DNA of 9,639 nucleotides. Source: Chloroflexota bacterium. GTDB taxonomy: Bacteria > Chloroflexota > Anaerolineae > Anaerolineales > Anaerolineaceae. The position numbers were made by a program, and so were the translations under genes. Of the stretch, positions 5,037 through 9,639 are shown piece by piece. The stretch covers positions 1-9,639 of the forward strand of contig JAJYJF010000052.1 of NCBI GenBank assembly GCA_021796375.1, written 5' to 3'. A model generated the notes under the pieces. That model did not search any database and was not told the DNA's origin. It saw nothing but the letters and a program-made list of their open reading frames with translations. Each line of letters opens with the position of its first letter. Positions within the stretch are counted from its first letter, which is position 1.

Positions 5037-6578
5037 ATGTACGCTGTCGAGCTCAAAGGGATTACCAAGCGGTTCGGGCCGGTCCTGGCCAACAACAACG
5101 TAGATTTTTCCTTGAAGAAGGGGGAGATCCACGCCCTGCTGGGCGAAAATGGGGCGGGCAAGACCACCCTGATGCGCATCCTGTACGGGCTGTATTCCGC
5201 CGACGAAGGCCAGATCTTCGTGGCGGGTCAGGAAGCGCACATCGAATCCCCCCGGGACGCCATCCAGGCCGGGATCGGCATGGTCACCCAGCATTTCACC
5301 CTCGTCCCCACCCTGACGGTGGCCGAGAATCTCGTCCTGGGCTATCCGACCGGGTTCAACCTGCAGCCCCGGCAGATTGAAAAGCAGGTGGCGGATGCCG
5401 CCGGGCGGTTTGGGATCGAGGTGCGGCCGTCCGCGCTGGTGCGCCATCTCTCGGTGGGCGAGCGCCAGCGGGTCGAGATCCTCAAGTCGCTGTTTCGCAA
5501 CGCGCGGGTGCTGATCCTGGACGAGCCCACGGCCGTGCTGGTGCCCCAGGAAGTGGACGTGCTCTTCGAGACCCTCAACCGGCTGCGCAGCGACGGCATG
5601 AGCATCGTTTTTATCAGCCACAAGCTCAACGAGGTCATGGCCATCTGCGACCGGATCACGGTTCTGCGCGCCGGGAGCCTGGTCGGTACCGTGGCGCGCG
5701 CGGAGACCAGCCCGCACGGCCTGGCGAGCATGATGGTCGGGCACGAGACGTTTGGCGTCTCCCGCGAGGGCCAGCAGGCCCAGGGGAAGATCCTGCTGGA
5801 GGTGGAAGACCTCTCCGCGCTCGACAAGAAAGGCCTCCCCGCCCTGAAAAACATCTCGCTGCGCGTGCACTCGGGCGAGATCCTGGGGATCGCTGGGGTC
5901 TCCGGCAACGGGCAGACCGAGCTGGGGCAGGCCCTTTCCGGCATGCTCCGGCCGGCCGGCGGGCGCATCCGCGTGGGCGAGCACGACCTGACCGGCGCCA
6001 GCCCCGACCGGTATACCGCCGCCCGCGTCGGCCGCATCCCCGAAGACCGCCACGGCGGGCTGATCGGCGAGCTGAGCGTCGCGGAGAACCTGGCCCTCGA
6101 ATCGCTCGACCCCTTCACCCACTCCGGCATGCTGGACCGCAAGGCCATCCTCGGCAACGCGCGCAGGCTGATCGCCGAATACCAGATCAAAGCCTCCCCC
6201 ACCGACCGCACCCGGACGCTCTCCGGCGGCAACATGCAGAAGGTGCTGTTTGCCCGGGCGCTCTCGCGCAACCCCCAGGTGATCATCGCCTCCCAGCCCA
6301 CCCGCGGGCTGGACGTGGGCGCCACCGATTATATCCGCACCAAGCTGCTCGAGCAGCGGGACCACGGCGCCGGCGTGCTGCTGATCTCCGAGGACCTGGA
6401 CGAGGTCCTGGCCCTCTCCGACCGGATCGCGGTCATGTACGAAGGCGAGGTGGTGGGCATCCTCCCGGCCGAGCAGGCCACCCGCTCGGAGCTGGGGCTG
6501 CTGATGTCCGGCGCCAAACGCGGGACGGCTGCGAGCGGCAGCCTGCCGGGAAAGGAGGCAGCCTCCCATGCAGCTTAG
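5037..6578 (+). CDS. ABC transporter ATP-binding protein, tandem-domain sugar/nucleoside type, 513 aa
   Basis: This cytoplasmic ATPase should power the BMP-linked importer. It has two fused nucleotide-binding domains, as in RbsA and in the NupO/YufO-type proteins that accompany BMP receptors. Domain 1 is complete: Walker A GENGAGKT (36-43), Q-loop Gln85, a signature LSVGERQ (138-144), Walker B VLILDEPTA (158-166), switch His195. Domain 2 is degenerate in the usual way for this class: the Walker A equivalent is GVSGNGQTEL without Lys (287-296), the signature LSGGNMQ (395-401) is kept, and the Walker B end is ASQPTRGLD (418-426) with Gln in place of the catalytic Glu. Only one ATP site is therefore expected to hydrolyse. 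ATG 5037 has a weak AGGAA site (5028-5032). The 3' end overlaps the next gene by 11 bases, indicating translational coupling. Confidence 0.95.
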   Translation: MYAVELKGITKRFGPVLANNNVDFSLKKGEIHALLGENGAGKTTLMRILYGLYSADEGQIFVAGQEAHIESPRDAIQAGIGMVTQHFTLVPTLTVAENLVLGYPTGFNLQPRQIEKQVADAAGRFGIEVRPSALVRHLSVGERQRVEILKSLFRNARVLILDEPTAVLVPQEVDVLFETLNRLRSDGMSIVFISHKLNEVMAICDRITVLRAGSLVGTVARAETSPHGLASMMVGHETFGVSREGQQAQGKILLEVEDLSALDKKGLPALKNISLRVHSGEILGIAGVSGNGQTELGQALSGMLRPAGGRIRVGEHDLTGASPDRYTAARVGRIPEDRHGGLIGELSVAENLALESLDPFTHSGMLDRKAILGNARRLIAEYQIKASPTDRTRTLSGGNMQKVLFARALSRNPQVIIASQPTRGLDVGATDYIRTKLLEQRDHGAGVLLISEDLDEVLALSDRIAVMYEGEVVGILPAEQATRSELGLLMSGAKRGTAASGSLPGKEAASHAA

Positions 6579-7623
6579 CCTGCGCGTCGAGCGCCGCCCG
6601 GCGCCGCTCTGGTTCCGGCCGCTGGCCCCGGTGATCGCGGTCCTGGTCACCTTTGCCATCACGGCGGTCCTGGTGATCGCCGCCAGGGCCAATCCATTCC
6701 AGGCCTATTACTACTTCCTGATCTACCCGCTGACCGGGAAGGTCAGCGCCAGCGAGGTGCTGGTGAGCGCCACCCCGCTGCTCTTCACCGGGGCGGCCGC
6801 CACCTTTGCCTTCTCGGCCGGCTACTGGAACATCGGCGGCGAAGGCCAGCTGATGGCCGGCGCGATGGCCGGCGCGGGGGTGGGACTGCTGGTCGGCGGC
6901 CTCTCGCCCTGGCTGGCGATCCCGATCATGATCCTCGCCGGGTTCGCCGGGGGCGTGCTCTGGGCCCTCATCCCGGCCCTCCTGCGGGTGCGGCTGGCCG
7001 TGGATGAAATCGTCACCACGCTGCTGATGAACACGGTCTTTTCCTTCTTCGTCAGCTACATCCTGAACGGCGTGTGGCGCTCGCCCACGTCCGGCTGGCC
7101 GCAGTCACCCGAGATCGCCGCGAGCGCCCACTTTCCGCCGCTGTTCGCCGGCTACCGCCCGCACCTGGGCCTGGCGCTGGCCCTGGTCGTCCTGGCGGCT
7201 ATCTGGGTGGTGCTCAACCGCACCCCGCTCGGGCTGCGCATGCGCTCCATCGGGCTGGGGATGGAAGCGGCTCGCTTCGCCGGGGTGCGCGTCGAGCGCA
7301 CCCTGCTGATCGCCGCGCTGATCAGCGGCGGGATCGCCGGGTTAGGCGGGGTGAGCGAGGTGGCCGGCTTGCAGTTCCATCTGGTCGAGACCCTCTCCAA
7401 CAACTTTGGCTATACCGGCATCATCGTCGCCATGCTGGGCGCGCTCAATCCGATCGGCGCGGCCATCGCCGCCCTGTTCCTGGGGCTGATCGGGATCGGG
7501 GCCCAGTCGGTGAGCCAGTCTCTCGGGGTGCCGGTTTACCTGGGCGACGTGGTCGAAGCGACCATGCTCCTGGTAACCCTGGCGACGCTGGTCCTGCAGA
7601 ACTACCGCATCCGGAGGGCCTAG
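6568..7623 (+). CDS. ABC transporter permease, BMP-associated type, first subunit, 351 aa
   Basis: This is an integral membrane subunit of the branched-chain/sugar-type permease family (BPD_transp_2), equivalent in position and motifs to NupP/YufP. ATG 6568 has AGGAGG (6553-6558) inside the end of the ATPase gene. A first membrane segment covers about 20-38, and several more hydrophobic segments follow. Recognisable family motifs are FSAGYWNIGGEGQLMAGA (82-99), RLAVDEIVTTLLMN (142-155, likely the cytoplasmic contact with the ATPase), the RSIGLGMEAARFAGV loop (226-240) and SGGIAGLGGVSEVAGLQ (253-269). Length is normal. It should pair with the downstream permease to form a heterodimeric channel. 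Its stop codon is directly adjacent to the next ATG. Confidence 0.94.
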   Translation: MQLSLRVERRPAPLWFRPLAPVIAVLVTFAITAVLVIAARANPFQAYYYFLIYPLTGKVSASEVLVSATPLLFTGAAATFAFSAGYWNIGGEGQLMAGAMAGAGVGLLVGGLSPWLAIPIMILAGFAGGVLWALIPALLRVRLAVDEIVTTLLMNTVFSFFVSYILNGVWRSPTSGWPQSPEIAASAHFPPLFAGYRPHLGLALALVVLAAIWVVLNRTPLGLRMRSIGLGMEAARFAGVRVERTLLIAALISGGIAGLGGVSEVAGLQFHLVETLSNNFGYTGIIVAMLGALNPIGAAIAALFLGLIGIGAQSVSQSLGVPVYLGDVVEATMLLVTLATLVLQNYRIRRA

Positions 7624-8535
7624 ATGCTTATTTTTTTGGTTGGACTGCTGGCTGCCACCCTGCGGGTGGCCACCCCCCTGATCTACGGCACGATGGGGGA
7701 GCTGTTCTGCGAGCGCGCGGGCATCCTCAACCTGGGCATCGAGGGGACGATGTTCTTCGGCTCCTTCGTCGGCTTCGCGGTCGCCTACGCCACCGGCTCG
7801 CTCTGGCTGGGCCTCCTCGCCGCGATCGCCGCCGGCGTCCTGGCCGGGCTGCTGATGGGCCTGCTGACCGTTTCCCTGGGCGTCAACCAGCACGTTTCCG
7901 GGCTGGGGCTCACCCTGCTGCTCACCGGCCTGTCTTTGTTTGCCTTCCGCCTCGTGTTCGGCACCAACCGCGTCCAGCCCTCTATCCCGCCCTTCCCGCA
8001 GATCGCCGTTTTCGGCAGCCTGCCGGTCCTCGGCCCGATCTTCAACCAGTACCTGCTGACCTACGCCGCCATTGGGCTCGTCCCCGTGGTGTGGTGGCTG
8101 ATCTACCGGACCAGCTTCGGGCTCAAGATCCGCTCGGCCGGCGAGAACCCGGAGGCCACCGACGCGGCCGGCGTGAGCGTCTTCCGCGTCCGCTACCTGG
8201 CGCTGGGGATCGGCGGCGGGCTGATGGCCGCCGGCGGGGCATTCCTCTCCCTGGCGCAGCTGGGCTCCTTCATCTTTGGGATCATCAACGGCCGCGGCTG
8301 GGTGTGCATCGCCCTGATCATCTTCGCCAACTGGATCCCGCTGCGTGTGCTTCTGGGCGCGCTGCTGTTCGGCGGGGTCCAGGCGCTGCAGCTGCGCCTG
8401 CAGGCCAGCGGCGCGAAGGTGCCTTACGAGCTCTTCCTGGCGCTGCCCTACCTGGTGACGATCGCCGCGCTGGCCCTGGCCGGACGCAACGCCTCCGCCC
8501 CGGCCGCCTTGCTCAAGCCGTACCGGAGGGAGTAA
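7624..8535 (+). CDS. ABC transporter permease, BMP-associated type, second subunit, 303 aa
   Basis: This is the second membrane subunit of the same importer, equivalent to NupQ/YufQ. ATG 7624 follows the previous TAG with no gap, and GGAGGG (7613-7618) lies in the end of the upstream gene. Family motifs are TPLIYGTMGELFCERAGILNLGIEGTM (17-43), NQHVSGLGLTLLLTGLS (88-104), the KIRSAGENPEATDAAGVSV loop (168-186, the probable ATPase-coupling region), and INGRGWVCIALIIFANW (221-237). It is almost entirely hydrophobic apart from these loops, and its length is normal. As the last gene of the ATPase-permease unit it is followed by a GC-rich hairpin and the bidirectional terminator. Confidence 0.94.
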   Translation: MLIFLVGLLAATLRVATPLIYGTMGELFCERAGILNLGIEGTMFFGSFVGFAVAYATGSLWLGLLAAIAAGVLAGLLMGLLTVSLGVNQHVSGLGLTLLLTGLSLFAFRLVFGTNRVQPSIPPFPQIAVFGSLPVLGPIFNQYLLTYAAIGLVPVVWWLIYRTSFGLKIRSAGENPEATDAAGVSVFRVRYLALGIGGGLMAAGGAFLSLAQLGSFIFGIINGRGWVCIALIIFANWIPLRVLLGALLFGGVQALQLRLQASGAKVPYELFLALPYLVTIAALALAGRNASAPAALLKPYRRE

Positions 8536-8542
8536 ACGCGGG

Positions 8543-8567
8543 CGGCCCATCCCCGAGGAGGGGGCCG
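8543..8567 (+). repeat. GC-rich hairpin after the permease stop
   Basis: CGGCCC (8543-8548) pairs with GGGCCG (8562-8567), and the C and G runs between them can extend the stem. It starts seven bases after the stop codon and has no T-run. It is probably part of the 3' end structure of the transporter mRNA. Confidence 0.4.
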
Positions 8568-8604
8568 GGGGGGTAAGGGAAAATATTCCCGCCCATCGGG
8601 CAAA

Positions 8605-8649
8605 TGAATCAAAAAAATTCCCGCGCTTTGCGGGAATTTTTTTGATTCA
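8605..8649. terminator. Bidirectional intrinsic terminator between convergent operons
   Basis: A perfect 20-bp stem pairs 8605-8624 with 8630-8649 around a 5-base loop (GCTTT). The core ATTCCCGC/GCGGGAAT is flanked by A7 on the left and T7 on the right, so each strand reads as a GC hairpin followed by a U-run. It lies between the last permease gene (+) and infA (-) and should terminate both. A second ATTCCCGC at 8585-8592 could compete for the same partner arm on the + strand. Confidence 0.92.
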
Positions 8650-8654
8650 CCTGA

Positions 8655-8909
8655 TTATGTTTCTTCTTCGGGTTGGAACTCGTTGGGCTTCTTCGCCCGG
8701 TAGACGATCCGGCCGCGGGTCAGGTCGTAGGGAGACATCTCCACCCTGACCCGGTCTCCGAGCAGGATGCGGATGTAATACTTGCGCATCCTCCCCGAAA
8801 GGTAAGCCAGCACCTCGTGGCCGTTTTCCAGCCGCACGCGGAACTGCGTCCCCGGCAGGGCCTCAATGATGGTTCCCTCAACCTGAATCTTATCTTCTTC
8901 TTTGGCCAT
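8655..8909 (-). CDS. infA: Translation initiation factor IF-1, 84 aa
   Basis: IF-1 binds the ribosomal A site of the 30S subunit and, with IF-2 and IF-3, controls initiation. The sequence matches bacterial IF-1 along its length: [14 protein letters not shown] at the N-terminus, then the single OB/S1 fold with [36 protein letters not shown] and [12 protein letters not shown]. Most IF-1 proteins are about 72 aa; this one has a roughly 12-residue acidic tail after the core ([12 protein letters not shown]). The start at 8909 has GGAGGC (plus-strand 8915-8920) at good spacing. It lies 29 bases downstream of rpsU on the same strand and likely shares its transcript. The stop codon is five bases from the bidirectional terminator. 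Confidence 0.97.
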   Translation of the reverse strand: MAKEEDKIQVEGTIIEALPGTQFRVRLENGHEVLAYLSGRMRKYYIRILLGDRVRVEMSPYDLTRGRIVYRAKKPNEFQPEEET

Positions 8910-8938
8910 AAACCGCCTCCAGGCGTCTTACCCGCAGA

Positions 8939-9145
8939 TTATGCCTGCTCACCAGTTCGGCCGATCTGGCGGCGCTTCAAGCGCCGGATCGCCTTCTTTT
9001 TTTCAATTCGGCGCAGCTCACTCTTGGAAATGAACCAGCGCTTGCGGCGGACGGTGCTCAGCACGCCGCTTTTCACGACCTTCTTGCGAAATCGCTTCAG
9101 AAGCTGATCTTGTGATTCATTCGGACGCAGGACAACTGAGGTCAT
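8939..9145 (-). CDS. rpsU: 30S ribosomal protein S21, 68 aa
   Basis: S21 is a small basic protein of the 30S platform, near the 3' end of 16S rRNA, that helps mRNA recognition during initiation. The protein is typical: MTSVVLRPNESQDQLLKRFRKKV, then VLSTVRRKRWFISKSELRRIEKKKAIRR with a very Lys/Arg-rich C-terminus. The length is normal. The start at 9145 has a strong site, GGGAGGTG (plus-strand 9153-9160). It is the first gene of an rpsU-infA unit and is preceded by a leader of about 260 nt with its own promoter and a possible attenuator. Pairing S21 and IF-1, both initiation components, in one transcript is functionally sensible. Confidence 0.95.
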   Translation of the reverse strand: MTSVVLRPNESQDQLLKRFRKKVVKSGVLSTVRRKRWFISKSELRRIEKKKAIRRLKRRQIGRTGEQA

Positions 9146-9404
9146 ATTTTCTCACCTCCCTTCGTTCAAGGGATGCGAACCGGGAGCTTAGCGGTCTCCG
9201 GATGGGTCCGGGATATTTTAGTTAGCTGGAGGCAATAAAAACTCGGCTGGTGATTCCAGTGCAGCCGAGTTCCGGTGTGAAAGGGTGAAAAACGGTAAGC
9301 CACTCGGATGCACGCAGAAAGCCTCCAATATTCCTTGCAAAAATCCAATCACCAGTTTTGCTGCCTTCAAGCGGGGCTGCGGTCGGCGTTGTTCTCCTGA
9401 AGGC
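9146..9404 (-). promoter_or_regulatory. Long rpsU-infA leader containing a possible transcription attenuator
   Basis: The transcript from the promoter at 9411-9440 has about 260 untranslated bases before rpsU. In transcript order there are: a 5' hairpin (plus-strand arms 9363-9369 and 9398-9404, 7 bp); a segment at 9347-9359 of which nine bases (9347-9355) are complementary to 9247-9255 in the terminator loop and 3' arm; a CCGAGT (9302-9307) identical to the core of the terminator 3' arm and so able to pair with its 5' arm; an intrinsic terminator (9237-9271); and the rpsU ribosome-binding site. I do not recognise a known riboswitch, T-box or ribosomal-protein leader motif. Open frames here have no good ribosome-binding site. 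Confidence 0.55.
9237..9271 (-). terminator. Intrinsic terminator inside the rpsU leader
   Basis: Read on the minus strand, AACTCGGCTG (9271-9262) pairs with CAGCCGAGTT (9249-9240) as a perfect 10-bp stem with a 12-base loop, and the stem runs directly into five U residues (9241-9237). It lies upstream of rpsU and downstream of the promoter, so it either ends a small RNA or read-through from rrn, or works as an attenuator. Confidence 0.85.
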
Positions 9405-9410
9405 GGATAG

Positions 9411-9440
9411 ATTATACCTCGAATCGGAGTCTTTTGTCAA
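9411..9440 (-). promoter_or_regulatory. Consensus sigma70-type promoter for rpsU-infA
   Basis: On the minus strand TTGACA (9440-9435) and TATAAT (9416-9411) are both exact consensus hexamers, separated by 18 bases. Transcription should start near 9404. There is no obvious A/T-rich UP element upstream of the -35 box. A fully consensus promoter suits highly expressed translation genes and makes them independent of the rRNA operon. Confidence 0.9.
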
Positions 9441-9529
9441 TTTTGCCGGGCTCGAAAGTCAGGGCCTTGAGCCGAATCACCCCTACCTATTCACAATTGC
9501 CGCATCCCAGACTTAAAAAGAAAAAGTCT

Positions 9530-9639
9530 CTTTGGCGGTGACCTACTCTCCCAGGGGGTCGCCCCCCAAGTACCATCGGCGCTGACGGGCTTAACGACCG
9601 GGTTCGGGATGTGTCCGGGTGTATCCCCGTCGCTCCAAT
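9530..9639 (-). rRNA. rrf: 5S ribosomal RNA, 5' end cut by the window edge
   Basis: The reverse complement contains the conserved 5S segments: ACACATCCCGAACCCGG, GTTAAGCCC, AGCGCCGATGGTACTTGGGG and CTGGGAGAGTAGG. The 3' end is placed near 9530 because the final ACCGCCAAAGA should pair with the missing 5' strand of the terminal helix. About 10 bases at the 5' end lie beyond the window. As the usual last gene of an rRNA operon, it implies 23S and 16S genes to the right on the minus strand. Downstream of it (9512-9525) the minus strand has a U-rich tract that may contribute to rrn termination, with only a weak 6-bp hairpin beside it. Confidence 0.95.

Noticed and set aside
4818..6692. A 624-codon minus-strand open frame across the ATPase gene
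   Set aside because: It has no recognisable domains, and its Gly/His/Asp-rich composition is the usual antisense image of a GC-rich gene. The + strand carries a complete ABC ATPase.
7074..8576. A 500-codon + strand open frame across both permease genes
   Set aside because: The translation is dominated by Arg, Pro and Gly, has no membrane segments, and overlaps two clear permeases with good ribosome-binding sites.
9166..9348. A possible 60-aa leader peptide on the minus strand upstream of rpsU
   Set aside because: Its start would be TTG with no ribosome-binding site, it runs through the terminator hairpin, and it resembles nothing I know.
9146..9529. tRNA, T-box or 6S RNA in the gap between 5S and rpsU
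   Set aside because: There is no cloverleaf or T-loop sequence, no T-box GGTGGNACCGCG-like motif, and no end-to-end pairing of the kind seen in 6S RNA.
1..9639. CRISPR arrays, insertion sequences, phage or defence genes
   Set aside because: No regularly spaced direct repeats, transposase motifs or terminal inverted repeats with target duplications were seen.

Overview
The window is a stretch of bacterial chromosome, most likely from an uncultured Chloroflexota (Anaerolineae-like) bacterium. That placement is an inference. It rests on the high GC content of the coding regions, the two-copy 'W-DGCLG / MCA / PGYRVV / Y-HTD' secreted domain that I associate with that phylum, the short GC-rich palindromic elements between genes, and the style of the BMP-type transporter and IF-1 sequences. 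No marker here fixes the taxon, and the 5S rRNA (cut at the right edge) would be the best one to search.

Left part (1-2300). The window opens inside the 3' end of a secreted two-repeat protein, followed by GC-rich hairpins, one of them a probable terminator. Next comes a decayed class III aminotransferase. It has no usable in-frame start, an in-frame TAG just before the PLP-lysine region, and no C-terminal third. About 470 bases with no recognisable gene follow.

Middle part (2301-8535). All genes lie on the + strand and form one functional group: a cytosine-deaminase-like amidohydrolase, a BMP/PnrA-type substrate-binding lipoprotein, a double-domain ABC ATPase and two inner-membrane permeases. 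The ATPase and the two permeases are tightly coupled (11-base overlap, then directly adjacent stop and start). The binding protein is separated from them by 294 bases holding two near-perfect palindromes. The simplest reading is import of a nucleoside, nucleobase or related N-heterocycle followed by hydrolytic deamination or ring hydrolysis in the cytoplasm. The amidohydrolase has lost a metal-ligand His and a catalytic Glu of classical cytosine deaminase, so its substrate may differ.

Right part (8536-9639). A perfect 20-bp bidirectional terminator separates the transporter operon from a convergent minus-strand translation operon: 5S rRNA (end of an rrn operon), then rpsU (S21) and infA (IF-1). 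A consensus TTGACA-18-TATAAT promoter between 5S and rpsU drives a leader of about 260 nt. That leader contains an intrinsic terminator and upstream segments able to compete with it, which looks like an attenuator.

I see no phage, CRISPR, transposase or defence genes. The most interesting items are the putative rpsU-infA attenuator, the altered active site of the amidohydrolase, and the paired palindromes that share the same architecture inside the transporter locus.
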